A stretch of DNA of 24,911 bases, from IMG/VR virus record IMGVR_UViG_3300025282_000226, positions 1-24,911 of that record; one strand, written 5' to 3'. Of this stretch, positions 1 through 7,961 are shown in pieces (positions within the stretch are counted from its first letter, which is position 1; every line of letters starts with the position of its first letter). The notes beneath the pieces were generated by a model. It ran no database searches. It saw only the letters and a program-made list of their open reading frames with translations, and was not told the DNA's origin. Source of the stretch: a virus. The position numbers were made by a program, and so were the translations under genes.

Positions 1-1095
1 GCCAAAGGAAGAGGGGGAGGGGTAAAAACCACCCTCTCTTGGATTCACCATATAGTCCTCGTACTCGTCATAGAGAGGATCCCGATTTTCCAAAGTAACG
101 CTAAGATCCTTACCTTGATCATCGGTTTCCTCCTCACCATAGCCTAACAGGTTAGCGATCGCATCAAAGAAGTCACTTTTGATTTCCTGAACGGGGTCAT
201 GTCCTGTAAGAAGCCCCAATGCCTTAGAAGCGGCCATTACAGCACTTGCTACTGGAGATACTGCGCCTATTGCAAGGTTAGCTCCCACACTTACTAGATC
301 CGCCAGCGAAGCTCCAAAGACGGACGACGAAGTGAAAGGAGAATCATCATAGCCATATGGGTTTGTATTTGCGTCATATATTTCATCCCAATCCGATTCT
401 CCAATTCCATACTTTGTTGCGTAACGCTCTCCCCTTGTTTCTTCCTCTTCTCGTAAGGGTTGACCTTTTGGCATATCACCTATTGTCCCTGGTGGAGTAG
501 GTGTTAATCCTGGTAAGGCAAACATAGGTAATCCACTAAATCCTAGATTGGGATATGTACCCCAATCATCCACTGCTCCTAACCCTATACCCAAGGACTG
601 ACGAGGAGCAGCAGACGATAGTGGCACAGGTCCTTTATAATCTGGATTCGACTCCCATCCACTATCATCTTCTTTACGCCTTTCCCACGGTTCCCCAGGT
701 CTTGTCTTCTGTGTTTGGCCTAATGCATCTAGCTCTTCCCAAGTACGATTTAGAATGTCATCGGGAGGCTTACTTCGGTCCTCCGGTTCTGTCCGCCAAT
801 GAATTAGACTGCGCTTGGCCGGTGTCCTGGGTATTTGTGTAGAAAGTAGCTTTTCAACCTCTGCTCTTTTACCTCCTACTATCCGGTCTTGTGTAATGCC
901 TGGATACTCACGATATGGAGGTTCATACGAAAGCCTATTTAGGGTTGTGCCAGCCAGGTACTCTGCCCAAGGGTCTGCCCAGTCCGGCCTATCAGCGGAA
1001 ACAGTTTCTACCTCTTTCACTTCGTCGTCACCAAAAATTTGATGAGCTAGCCCTAGTCCGCCTACAGCAATATCTATCCAGTGATGAAATGGCAT
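1..1095 (-). CDS. Unrecognised late protein, cut by the left window edge
   Basis: The minus-strand frame is open for 365 codons from ATG at 1095 to base 1 without a stop, so the 3' end lies outside the window. I do not recognise the family. The first ~200 residues are hydrophilic and rich in Pro, Trp and Arg/Glu. A Gly/Pro-rich stretch follows (GLPMFALPGLTPTPPG), then an Ala/Val-rich segment around residues 265-305 (SVGANLAIGAVSPVASAVMA) that could insert in or lie on a membrane, then an acidic tail. The start is 1 nt after the TAA of the upstream gene and has no clear Shine-Dalgarno, so translation is probably coupled. As the last visible gene of the late operon, with a hydrophobic internal segment, it could be an internal or ejected virion protein. 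That role is inference only. Confidence 0.75.
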   Translation of the reverse strand, partial: MPFHHWIDIAVGGLGLAHQIFGDDEVKEVETVSADRPDWADPWAEYLAGTTLNRLSYEPPYREYPGITQDRIVGGKRAEVEKLLSTQIPRTPAKRSLIHWRTEPEDRSKPPDDILNRTWEELDALGQTQKTRPGEPWERRKEDDSGWESNPDYKGPVPLSSAAPRQSLGIGLGAVDDWGTYPNLGFSGLPMFALPGLTPTPPGTIGDMPKGQPLREEEETRGERYATKYGIGESDWDEIYDANTNPYGYDDSPFTSSSVFGASLADLVSVGANLAIGAVSPVASAVMAASKALGLLTGHDPVQEIKSDFFDAIANLLGYGEEETDDQGKDLSVTLENRDPLYDEYEDYMVNPREGGFYPSPSSFG

Positions 1096-1096
1096 A

Positions 1097-1306
1097 TTAT
1101 TTTAGATAGGCAATTACTAGCATAGCGGCACATGATAGTACGCCTATCGCCCCCCATATCATATAAGATTTGTTCTCCACGCCCCTTAACCGCTTTTCGA
1201 TACCGTTAGACCCATACAAGCCATCTAGCAAGCGGTCAAATCGTTGATTAAGTGATTTCAATTCGGTTTCAATGGAACCTAATTTTTCAGAAACATCCAT
1301 CTCCAT
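1097..1306 (-). CDS. XhlA-like small membrane protein (holin-associated candidate)
   Basis: 69 aa. Residues 1-45 are charged and heptad-like (VSEKLGSIETELKSLNQRFD), typical of a coiled coil. Residues ~49-68 form one hydrophobic helix (MIWGAIGVLSCAAMLVIAYL) ending in a single Lys. This N-terminal coiled coil plus C-terminal membrane anchor matches the plan of haemolysin XhlA-type phage lysis accessory proteins. The match is by architecture, not by a diagnostic motif. Its ATG overlaps the preceding stop (TAATG) and a G-rich SD precedes it (GGTGGGGGTTA). A role in membrane permeabilisation at lysis is plausible. A small membrane-anchored virion protein is the alternative. Confidence 0.7.
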   Translation of the reverse strand: MEMDVSEKLGSIETELKSLNQRFDRLLDGLYGSNGIEKRLRGVENKSYMIWGAIGVLSCAAMLVIAYLK

Positions 1307-1497
1307 TAACCCCCACCATCAGGCCCTTTATAGGGTTCTTCAACTACTATTGCTGACGGCTGTTTAGGCGTACTATTAAGTTTACCCTTGCAGTCAGGAC
1401 ACAGCCCCTCAACTGTTGAATCTAGTTTTTGCTGAAGCACTATATTATTCATCACAATGTCAGCCAGCACTTTCTTAATACGTTCGTCAATAGTCAT
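1306..1497 (-). CDS. Small protein with one CxxC knuckle
   Basis: 63 aa, function not recognised. An N-terminal helix of about 30 residues (TIDERIKKVLADIVMNN) is followed by a single CPDC knuckle (C33, C36) and a Pro/Gly-rich tail ending in GGG. One CxxC can hold half a zinc site, so a metal-bridged dimer is conceivable. The start is ATG with AGGA about 10 nt upstream, inside the end of the 165-aa gene. The stop overlaps the next ATG by one base, so it is translationally coupled to the XhlA-like gene. Confidence 0.65.
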   Translation of the reverse strand: MTIDERIKKVLADIVMNNIVLQQKLDSTVEGLCPDCKGKLNSTPKQPSAIVVEEPYKGPDGGG

Positions 1498-1500
1498 AAA

Positions 1501-1998
1501 TTACCATCCTACCTTTATTTTGAAACCTCGGCCTTGTTTACGAATTTCCTCAACCTTACTATTTAATTCCCTAGACTCGTTAATAATTGCATCCGCCTGT
1601 GTTATCTCTTCAGCACTATATGCAGATGGGTCACGTTTAACATCTTGAGCAAATGCGGATAAACGTAATTGTTTTAGCTGTTCATCCATAGGGCTGGAAC
1701 TACCTATAAACTTTCTTATTCGCATTGCGGTAACTTTATCAACCTTCTCTGCGCTTGTTACCTTCTCTGTTCCAGCCTTGTCTGGCCCTGTCCACTTGAA
1801 CTCTTTAGGTTTTAGTTCTGGATCGTATTCAACTTTAGACAAATCTTCTGTTAAACGTAGATAATCAGGATTTTCATTGTGCAAAGGTGAATCGTCTGCT
1901 ACTTCCGCATCGGCTTCTTCTGGCGTAACTGGAACAGTAAACCCAGGAACACTACGGTGTATTATTCTGCGTGTACTTTTGTTATATCGAATCCACAT
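1501..1998 (-). CDS. Hypothetical late protein, 165 aa
   Basis: Not recognised. It starts with a basic, aromatic segment (MWIRYNKSTRRIIHRSVPGF), continues with an acidic Ala/Asp/Glu stretch, and has a helical charged second half (residues ~105-155) ending in a basic FKIKVGW tail. There is no signal peptide, membrane segment or cysteine cluster. A good SD (GAGGGA) lies 5-6 nt before the ATG. It sits directly after the fibre-like gene, so it may be a fibre-associated or chaperone-like protein, but nothing in the sequence proves this. Confidence 0.7.
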   Translation of the reverse strand: MWIRYNKSTRRIIHRSVPGFTVPVTPEEADAEVADDSPLHNENPDYLRLTEDLSKVEYDPELKPKEFKWTGPDKAGTEKVTSAEKVDKVTAMRIRKFIGSSSPMDEQLKQLRLSAFAQDVKRDPSAYSAEEITQADAIINESRELNSKVEEIRKQGRGFKIKVGW

Positions 1999-2023
1999 TA
2001 AGTATCCCTCGCTAAGTTATTGA

Positions 2024-3556
2024 TTATTCATCCATATATGTTGCGCTATCGAGTGCGCCAGTGGTGACTGTCACCTTAAAATACCAATCGCCGGGTATTA
2101 TAAAAAAGCACGGCACTTGGTGAGCCGCAGAATTTGCGGCTACGTCAATAAACGGGTTTAGCAAAGTGGTACCAGGTGGACTACTTGCTCCGGCAGTAAC
2201 GGAATATTGATTTTCGCCCGTACTAGCACCGGCGATACGGACGTTGATCCTTCTCCACTTACTACCAACTTGATAAACCGTGCCAGCATTGATCGAGTAC
2301 ACCGCCCAAGTACCACTCTCGCCAGCCGTACCAACTGATAAAGTTCCTGTCTCATCTGGTAGTGTCCACGTTCTATCTGCCGATGCAGCGTGGGTAAACG
2401 TGCCTTGGAATCCGCTACCAGCAGTAGAGGCAAATCTATATTTTGTTTCTGCTGCTCTACCAGCTACACGCAGTAAAAGGTCCACATAGGTATCTTCTGA
2501 ACCAGAGCCAATGTCTGTGGCAGCAAAATCAAGACGACCAAGTACGCAGGGATTCTCATCAGCACTTTCAGCATCGAACTGAATACCCGTGCCAATACCA
2601 GCAGCAGGGGTTCCACTGGTTACGCTTCGTAGAATAGCAGCAACATCTACTGCATCGGTGCGTGAATCTGTTTCGCTCACGATTAGCTGTGAACCAGTGA
2701 TTGTAGTAGTACCGTCTGATGCTACCTTGAATCGTTCTGCTGCTGTTGCACCAGCTTCTCGAAGGAATATCTTAAAATCCGAATCCTCTGCACCAGCCCC
2801 TTTGTCTGAAAATGAAAATTGTAAACTACCTAGCACAGACGGATTTTCATCTGCGCTCTCGGCATCAAACTGGATTCCAGTACCTATACCCGTATCTGGC
2901 GTGCCAGATGTAACCGAGCGTAGAATAGCTGCTATGTCCACGGCATCTGTCCTACTATCAGTTTCGCTTACTATTAATTGCGAACCAGTAATTGTGGTTG
3001 TACCGTCAGATGCAATCCTGAATCTCTCGGCAGCAGTAGCACCGCCTTCCCGTAAGAACACTAGAAAATCAGAATCTTCCGCACCGGCCCCCTTATCGGT
3101 AAACAGGAATTGCAATGAACCAAGAACTGATGGATTTTCGTTTGCCGATTCTGCATCAAATTGTAATCCAGTTCCAATCCCATCAGCGGGTGTGCCACTC
3201 GTAGTGGACCTCAAGATTGCTGCTATATCTACTGTATTGGTACGGCTATCTTCTGGTGCTGCTGCAATAACTGCTTGTGCGCCAAATTCAGCAGCCATTG
3301 AACCGCCTGTAGTAATGTTCAGCGTATCGGCCCCACTGAAATATATTCCAGTATTGCTGTCACCGTTTGGATTAATGGAAGGATCACTTACCGAACCGGC
3401 ATTAATATCGTCTACACGATTATTATCAAGATCAAGAGTGCCAGTTAGAGGTGAAACCAACGACAATCCATTGTTAATAATGTTATTAAATTCTGCGTTA
3501 AGATCACTAGCTGTAAGGACTTCCGCAGTCCATGTTTTTACCCGACTTAAAGCCAT
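2024..3556 (-). CDS. Tail-fibre-like structural protein with three 97-residue repeats
   Basis: 510 aa. The N-terminus (MALSRVKTWTAEVLTASDLN) resembles the virion-attachment start of many phage fibre-type proteins. Residues 104-200, 201-297 and 298-~378 are tandem repeats with an exact 97-residue period, each opening with SRT(N/D)xVD(I/V)AAILRS. Repeats 1 and 2 are nearly identical, while the third decays after about 45 residues. The repeats are Gly/Ser/Thr/Asp-rich and beta-predicted. The C-terminal ~130 residues (from TWTLPDETGTLSV) form a distinct domain that may be the receptor-binding or trimerisation tip. The segment TWTLPDxxGTL is common in phage tail-fibre and collar proteins. SD AAGGA precedes the ATG. 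Host-surface recognition is the likely role. Confidence 0.8.
   Translation of the reverse strand: MALSRVKTWTAEVLTASDLNAEFNNIINNGLSLVSPLTGTLDLDNNRVDDINAGSVSDPSINPNGDSNTGIYFSGADTLNITTGGSMAAEFGAQAVIAAAPEDSRTNTVDIAAILRSTTSGTPADGIGTGLQFDAESANENPSVLGSLQFLFTDKGAGAEDSDFLVFLREGGATAAERFRIASDGTTTITGSQLIVSETDSRTDAVDIAAILRSVTSGTPDTGIGTGIQFDAESADENPSVLGSLQFSFSDKGAGAEDSDFKIFLREAGATAAERFKVASDGTTTITGSQLIVSETDSRTDAVDVAAILRSVTSGTPAAGIGTGIQFDAESADENPCVLGRLDFAATDIGSGSEDTYVDLLLRVAGRAAETKYRFASTAGSGFQGTFTHAASADRTWTLPDETGTLSVGTAGESGTWAVYSINAGTVYQVGSKWRRINVRIAGASTGENQYSVTAGASSPPGTTLLNPFIDVAANSAAHQVPCFFIIPGDWYFKVTVTTGALDSATYMDE
2423..3247 (-). repeat. Three tandem ~291-bp coding repeats in the fibre-like gene
   Basis: The protein repeat (97 residues, 291 bp) occurs at about 2957-3247, 2666-2956 and 2423-2665 (partial). 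Protein identity between copies 1 and 2 is very high, for example an ITGSQLIVSETDSRT block shared by both junctions. The DNA differs at many third codon positions, so this is not a recent copy. The third copy keeps the first ~45 residues and then diverges. Confidence 0.85.
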
Positions 3557-3565
3557 AATTGTTCC

Positions 3566-5146
3566 TTACGTTAAATCTGCTGCTACCGATGTGGCAACCA
3601 CATCGTAGTCTACCCCCATCTCATATATCTCTGCGCTTTGATTTAGCCCACCCTGTGTAATGTCAAGCTGGATAGATCTTGCTTCCCCAAGGGTATTATT
3701 GACCACCGTCTGCAATGGATTACCACCTAGAATACCAGTATCTAATTCGCTAGTATCAAGTAGAAACCCTGCTGTTCCCTGATTAAAAGTGTAGCTTTCT
3801 GCTGTTTCCTGATCTCGCTGTAAACTGACAGTAATATCCCAATTACCTACGGGACGAGACTTCATGTACATCGAATACAAGCCAACTGGCTGATCACCTC
3901 TTGGCTGTGGCGGTGGTAATATAATTTGAGGCGTAGTAATCCTAAAGGTATAAGCATCTGAACCATTATTCAGACTATAGTTGGTTCCAGTGTCATGTCT
4001 TTCAACAAACCCACCTGTAGTTCCAAAGCATAACTCAGGCACGCTAGTGCTAGGGTTTATTCTTATCGCTGCCGAATGACAGCTGCGACCAGGCCAAGTA
4101 AACGCCTTTAATCCTTGTTCTTGACTTAGAATATAAGATAATCCAAAAATCATATCTGGCTCCGAAGATGCAGCACTAGTCGCTGTCCATACTACACAAC
4201 TCTTTCTTGTGTAGTTCGTACCCCAAACAGCATTTAACTGAGATCGCTTAACCTCATTAGTAAAGAAGCCCCGAAGAAACCTAGTTAAATCAGCTTCTAC
4301 AAAATCTCCAAACTTCTCCGTTGCACTTAGGCTATGAATACCCCTATCGCTCATAAACCACACATCGTTTCCAACCTCTACAATGGAGTTATGAGACTGC
4401 AAGGCTATGCCACCTACCAACTTAGTAACTGCGAAGGCCGCCGTGGTACGCCCTGAGATAACGTGGACGCTACCTATGTTTGGACCTTTAAATATAAATA
4501 GACGATCCTTGTGAGATACTACCCCAATAATTCTATCACCATCATCATCTGATATGTCTATTGATCCAGTATCGCTACCTGTGTAATCTTCAGGATCGCC
4601 GCCAGCCCCATAGGTTATCCGTGATGGATTAGCATTTACCCCCCAGGTCCAAACACGGTTAAGATGCAATACCGCCCCTCGTCCAGCAGGAGGTGATCCC
4701 CCAAGAGTTGCCACGTTACCGCTTCCCGACCATTTAAGTGGCGTATCATTCTTGTCGGTAAAGATTAACAATAAATCGCCAGCCTGACAAAATACTGGAA
4801 TAGCATCTGCCGTAATAGAAGCTGAACCAGTTATCTCATCAAATGTTCCATCCATGTCTTCCTTGTAGATTTTCTGGTTGCTAGTCATCAATACATACTT
4901 TTGAGTATATGTACCCGATGTGCCAGTAATCCAGAAATCACGCATCCCTGTGATATTAGGGGTGCTCGATATGGCAGACGAATTAACTCGAACACTACCA
5001 CCGACCTTTAGAGCCGAACCGCCTACGCTGTATATCGTATTCTCGGCTCGTTGTAAGTGCGAAACCTCACGCACTTGCGGGGCCAGATCGGTTGCATAAC
5101 CACCTTGAAAGTTAAAAATTCGTGTTGCTTGTATCTTTTCAGGCAC
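3566..5146 (-). CDS. Tail hub / DNA-stabilisation protein, beta-propeller type
   Basis: 526 aa. The chain is a series of beta-hairpin blades with recurring motifs: LHLNRVWTWGVNANPSRITY, HKDRLFIFKGPNIGSV and GNDVWFMSDRGIHSLS. These are typical of the beta-propeller region of podovirus tail-hub proteins such as P22 gp10 (packaged-DNA stabilisation) and T7 tail tubular protein B. It follows the adaptor gene, the usual order for connector genes, and would cap or extend the portal-adaptor channel. The start is GTG with GGAG 9 nt upstream and overlaps the preceding small gene by 8 nt. The C-terminal ~100 residues may form a separate beta domain. The gp10-like call rests on architecture and position. 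Confidence 0.7.
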   Translation of the reverse strand: MPEKIQATRIFNFQGGYATDLAPQVREVSHLQRAENTIYSVGGSALKVGGSVRVNSSAISSTPNITGMRDFWITGTSGTYTQKYVLMTSNQKIYKEDMDGTFDEITGSASITADAIPVFCQAGDLLLIFTDKNDTPLKWSGSGNVATLGGSPPAGRGAVLHLNRVWTWGVNANPSRITYGAGGDPEDYTGSDTGSIDISDDDGDRIIGVVSHKDRLFIFKGPNIGSVHVISGRTTAAFAVTKLVGGIALQSHNSIVEVGNDVWFMSDRGIHSLSATEKFGDFVEADLTRFLRGFFTNEVKRSQLNAVWGTNYTRKSCVVWTATSAASSEPDMIFGLSYILSQEQGLKAFTWPGRSCHSAAIRINPSTSVPELCFGTTGGFVERHDTGTNYSLNNGSDAYTFRITTPQIILPPPQPRGDQPVGLYSMYMKSRPVGNWDITVSLQRDQETAESYTFNQGTAGFLLDTSELDTGILGGNPLQTVVNNTLGEARSIQLDITQGGLNQSAEIYEMGVDYDVVATSVAADLT

Positions 5147-5372
5147 GTCTTATATCTCCACCACAAATCTCACATTCGATACGATACTCGCTTGATGGAA
5201 TTGGAACATTCAATCGTGTAGGCCATAATATAGATTGGTAGACTTCAGGGAATAGCTCATCCCTTCTACCAAACAGTTGATATGGCACATCGTGGCAGCT
5301 ACCACATTCCATGTCTGATATAAACTTTAGATGATTATTTTCGTCATGGCATCCTAAAACTTTCAAACTCAT
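5139..5372 (-). CDS. Small zinc-ribbon-like protein
   Basis: 77 aa from ATG at 5372. The frame also allows a TTG start at 5423 (94 aa), but the ATG is the better codon. Cysteines sit at 8, 23, 26, 67 and 70. Two CxxC pairs (ECGSC and ECEIC) about 40 residues apart form a typical zinc-ribbon arrangement. The 5' end overlaps the adaptor gene's 3' end by 29 nt and the 3' end overlaps the tail-hub gene by 8 nt, so it is embedded in the connector block and translationally coupled. The function is unknown; it may help assembly. Two overlaps plus conserved-looking cysteine pairs argue that it is a real gene. Confidence 0.7.
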   Translation of the reverse strand: MSLKVLGCHDENNHLKFISDMECGSCHDVPYQLFGRRDELFPEVYQSILWPTRLNVPIPSSEYRIECEICGGDIRRA

Positions 5373-6375
5373 TGCCAGTGCTAAAACGCCTCTTTCTGAA
5401 CGAGTCGGAATTTCCACGACCAAAGTAACTGCGTGGACTAAATCGTGGCCTATCGTGAATTGAACTCGCTACATTATCTGACTGTACACGCTGCATCAGT
5501 TCGTTGTATTCTGCCTTGGTTTCCTGCGAGCGTGTATCGTCCTTCCTGTCCCTATACCAATGATATAGAGCATTTAGGACAATTAAATGCCTATAACGTA
5601 ATGGAATTATAGGCTCATCTGTATCATTTACTAATTGTGCTTGTTCTGTTCCTGACGATGTTACCGCTAAATTGGATGTTATATACTCATAGGGAATAAC
5701 ATAAATATTATCCGGTGGCGGGTGTACTACCACTCTATATCGAGGCGTAGTGTTACTGGAAAAATCAAGCTGAATTATCGTAGCAACCGATGGCCTGCCA
5801 ATAGTATAATTACCTGGGTATCGCCTACGAAATTCCTGTGGACCAATAAGAGGAATATTGAATTCCTTACTAAAACTGCGTAAGTCTACAGGTCTAAAGA
5901 AATCGGATTCTAGGGGATACTCGTCCTCGAAATATGTATAGGAATCGCCCGATAGGTCGGAATCACCCACATATCTATGGGCTAATGTAATACTTGTATC
6001 ACTACCAACTGCGCTTACAAGGTAGACATCTGTTTCGCCAGCAAATCTAACCTTTCCACCAACACGGGCATTGTTAAATCCCATGCCATCAACGGCTGTG
6101 TTCCATGCTGTACTAGAACCAGTTACGGCTGTGCGAGATACTGAAATATCAATCGCTACAGTACCAGTGGTATAGTCATCATGGGTTTCTAGGTAATTAC
6201 GCCTAATTGCCCACGGAACATAATTCCCTGGTGCAACGTGAATATCGTGAAGCGCAGTATTTAAAAACCTATCAGCCGCATTATTAGTGTCGGTAACGCT
6301 GGTAGCTTCACGCAAACGAAATAAAAAATCTCTTCGCAAGTCTGCTAGTGTTGTAACTTGTGTTGCTGCCCCCAT
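5344..6375 (-). CDS. Head-tail adaptor (connector) protein
   Basis: 343 aa. An N-terminal helix (LADLRRDFLFRLREA), a beta-rich centre and a C-terminal helical block (LRYRHLIVLNALYHWYRDRK, then SQETKAEYNELMQRV) match the plan of podovirus adaptor proteins of the P22 gp4 / T7 gp11 type. These form a ring beneath the portal. The DIHVAPGNYVPWAIRRNYLE and FRRRYPGN segments fit the same family. It lies before the beta-propeller hub gene, as expected for connector genes. The assignment relies on fold-level resemblance and gene order. Confidence 0.65.
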   Translation of the reverse strand: MGAATQVTTLADLRRDFLFRLREATSVTDTNNAADRFLNTALHDIHVAPGNYVPWAIRRNYLETHDDYTTGTVAIDISVSRTAVTGSSTAWNTAVDGMGFNNARVGGKVRFAGETDVYLVSAVGSDTSITLAHRYVGDSDLSGDSYTYFEDEYPLESDFFRPVDLRSFSKEFNIPLIGPQEFRRRYPGNYTIGRPSVATIIQLDFSSNTTPRYRVVVHPPPDNIYVIPYEYITSNLAVTSSGTEQAQLVNDTDEPIIPLRYRHLIVLNALYHWYRDRKDDTRSQETKAEYNELMQRVQSDNVASSIHDRPRFSPRSYFGRGNSDSFRKRRFSTGNEFESFRMP

Positions 6376-6389
6376 TTGTTGTACCTTTC

Positions 6390-7397
6390 CTAACCACGAA
6401 TTCCCCTATCAACATAATGTCCACTACTCATTATAGGAGAGCTTGGACGTTTAAGTGAAACCCACGCTTGCGGATTGGTTCCGGCCAACTGGACATACAC
6501 ACCTTTTTTGACCTGCACAGGAAGGTTCTGTCCTGGTGCTAGGTCGTTTGCTACAACATTCCTGACATAAACAACTGGTTCTCTGCTAAACGATATTCCT
6601 GTAGATGAATAAACATCAGTATCTAAAATTGTCATTACCGTATCAGTGCCGGTTCCCGTCAGGCTAACACTATCAATCGTGCAAGGACCAACGAAAGCGT
6701 TAATGTCACCAGTAACCCAAAATGTATCTACTCCAAATCTTTCCCGTGGATAAACCCTTGCATCATCAGCAATAATCCCACCTAGAAGCATTGTTCCAGT
6801 ATTTCCAGAAGCAGTTCCACTGACTGCCCCAAAGCGAGCTACCGTAATCGCCCCTTGGTCTAGGGATGCTATTTGTGATCCTACTTGCGCCCCATCAACA
6901 TAGAAGTCAATCGTGCCATCGTTACTTCCACCATCATCAATTTTTATACTTAACTCGATTTGATGCCATATCCCATTTGACCTGTTAAATGCAATAGAGT
7001 TAGTTGAAGTAGTTTCGCCAGCAAAGAATTTGTAGTCATCGCCATCTCTTTCTATTCCAAAAACAACCTCATCAGTGGATGAAGCCCGTAAGGCTAGTAC
7101 GATAACTTTATTTGTATCACTTAACGTAAAGTTTTCTGCTACTAGAATGGGGAACCAAATATGTAAGCTTGCATCAGCACCAATATCAAGCCCATCATCT
7201 TCTTGTATATCAGATGTAGCAGTACCATTTAGCTGAATTCTACAAGCGTGTGAACCCTGCCAAGGGGAAAGCCCGCTACCAGCTAAAGTCTTATAGTCGG
7301 GAAAGTCCAACAAGGAACTACCCGAATCGTTTGCACTATTAAAATTACCTCTAGTACCATCATCAAAGTTTTCGTAAAATGTCCAAGGAAAAGCCAT
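6390..7397 (-). CDS. Virion protein with a LamG/concanavalin-like domain
   Basis: 335 aa. Residues ~50-210 read as a jelly-roll lectin fold: NGIWHQIELSIKIDDGG, GTIDFYVDGAQVGSQ and ITVARFGAVSG carry the usual LamG features (a W-H strand, then a FYVDG hairpin). The last ~110 residues form a second beta domain. Such proteins decorate phage heads or tails and may bind glycans. There is no signal peptide. SD AGGGGGT lies 6 nt before the ATG. It lies between the adaptor and the lysis-type genes. Confidence 0.65.
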   Translation of the reverse strand: MAFPWTFYENFDDGTRGNFNSANDSGSSLLDFPDYKTLAGSGLSPWQGSHACRIQLNGTATSDIQEDDGLDIGADASLHIWFPILVAENFTLSDTNKVIVLALRASSTDEVVFGIERDGDDYKFFAGETTSTNSIAFNRSNGIWHQIELSIKIDDGGSNDGTIDFYVDGAQVGSQIASLDQGAITVARFGAVSGTASGNTGTMLLGGIIADDARVYPRERFGVDTFWVTGDINAFVGPCTIDSVSLTGTGTDTVMTILDTDVYSSTGISFSREPVVYVRNVVANDLAPGQNLPVQVKKGVYVQLAGTNPQAWVSLKRPSSPIMSSGHYVDRGIRG

Positions 7398-7418
7398 TTA
7401 TAAACCCCCTATACCAAA

Positions 7419-7637
7419 TTAGCGGCGCAAGAGCATATCCTGATAGCAAGCACCACTTATCAGAACATCACCAACCTTTGCCGTTGGCACTATTCCTCTA
7501 ACCGTATCTAGCGTGCTATTGCTCACGATATGCCTTTCACACTCACTTTCTACTGTCTCGATTGGCATCGTCATATTGGCGGCGCAACCGTTTAAGCTGA
7601 ATATGCAAAATACGCAAATTAGTAATGTCACCTTCAC
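7419..7637 (-). CDS. Outer-membrane lipoprotein, o-spanin (Rz1-like) candidate
   Basis: The preferred start is GTG at 7637 (72 aa). It gives a textbook lipoprotein signal: a short basic start, the hydrophobic stretch VTLLICVFCIFSL, then lipobox LNGC, with AAGG 6-7 nt upstream. A longer GTG start at 7679 (86 aa) is possible but adds a hydrophilic leader that would spoil the signal peptide. The gene begins inside the 75-aa coiled-coil gene in another frame and runs past its end, the arrangement seen for Rz/Rz1 spanin pairs. Unlike classic Rz1 it is not proline-rich, and it carries two extra cysteines. A Gram-negative host is implied if the spanin role is right. Confidence 0.6.
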   Translation of the reverse strand: MKVTLLICVFCIFSLNGCAANMTMPIETVESECERHIVSNSTLDTVRGIVPTAKVGDVLISGACYQDMLLRR

Positions 7638-7770
7638 GGTGAGCCTTGAGTGCAAGTTGTTCAATACGTTTGATTTCACGGTCTAGCTTTGCGCTTTTAG
7701 TATTATATTTAGCAATGGCATCCCATATTCGAGTAAATAATGTCGCAACCGGACCAAGCCATCCAAGCAT
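7543..7770 (-). CDS. Small coiled-coil protein, i-spanin candidate
   Basis: 75 aa. The first ~20 residues (MLGWLGPVATLFTRIWDAIA) are hydrophobic or amphipathic and could anchor in the inner membrane, although an Arg at position 14 weakens a transmembrane call. Residues 25-70 are a charged helix with heptad character (LDREIKRIEQLALKAHREGD), like the periplasmic coiled coil of inner-membrane spanins. It is shorter than typical Rz. SD AAGGA lies ~10 nt before the ATG. The lipoprotein gene overlaps its second half, and a two-helix holin candidate precedes it by 18 nt. Confidence 0.6.
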   Translation of the reverse strand: MLGWLGPVATLFTRIWDAIAKYNTKSAKLDREIKRIEQLALKAHREGDITNLRILHIQLKRLRRQYDDANRDSRK

Positions 7771-7788
7771 CTAGCAATGTCCTTCTAC

Positions 7789-7950
7789 CTAATCCTTGCT
7801 CGCTTTCTCTAATTTATGGCCTAACCCAACTACCCCAAACGCAGCCGCTATAGCATACAATGGGCCAACGATACTCCCATAGCCTAGAAATTCCAGCAAC
7901 GCTACTACCATTACTATTCCTGCTGAAGTCCAAGTTTTCCATCCCTTCAT
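7789..7950 (-). CDS. Two-helix membrane protein, holin candidate
   Basis: 53 aa from ATG 7950 to TAG 7789, with SD AAGGGGGT 5-6 nt upstream. It has a short basic N-terminus (MKGWKTWT), helix 1 at about residues 8-24 (SAGIVMVVALLEFLGYG), helix 2 at about 26-44 (IVGPLYAIAAAFGVVGLG) and a charged tail (HKLEKASKD). Length, two hydrophobic helices and a charged C-terminus fit class II-type holins, which permeabilise the inner membrane to time lysis. The position immediately before spanin-like genes supports this. A Glu at position 20 inside helix 1 is unusual but tolerated in some holins. Confidence 0.65.
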   Translation of the reverse strand: MKGWKTWTSAGIVMVVALLEFLGYGSIVGPLYAIAAAFGVVGLGHKLEKASKD

Positions 7951-7961
7951 AGCCTACCCCC

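Noticed and set aside
2589-3608. Long plus-strand open frame (339 codons) opposite the fibre gene
   Set aside because: It is antisense to a repeat-rich gene with a clear fibre N-terminus and SD. The plus-strand product is low-complexity Ser/Pro/Val and has no supporting context.
5139-5372. CGSCH looks like a haem c attachment motif (CxxCH)
   Set aside because: There is no signal peptide, and a second CxxC pair lies 40 residues on. A zinc ribbon explains both pairs better.
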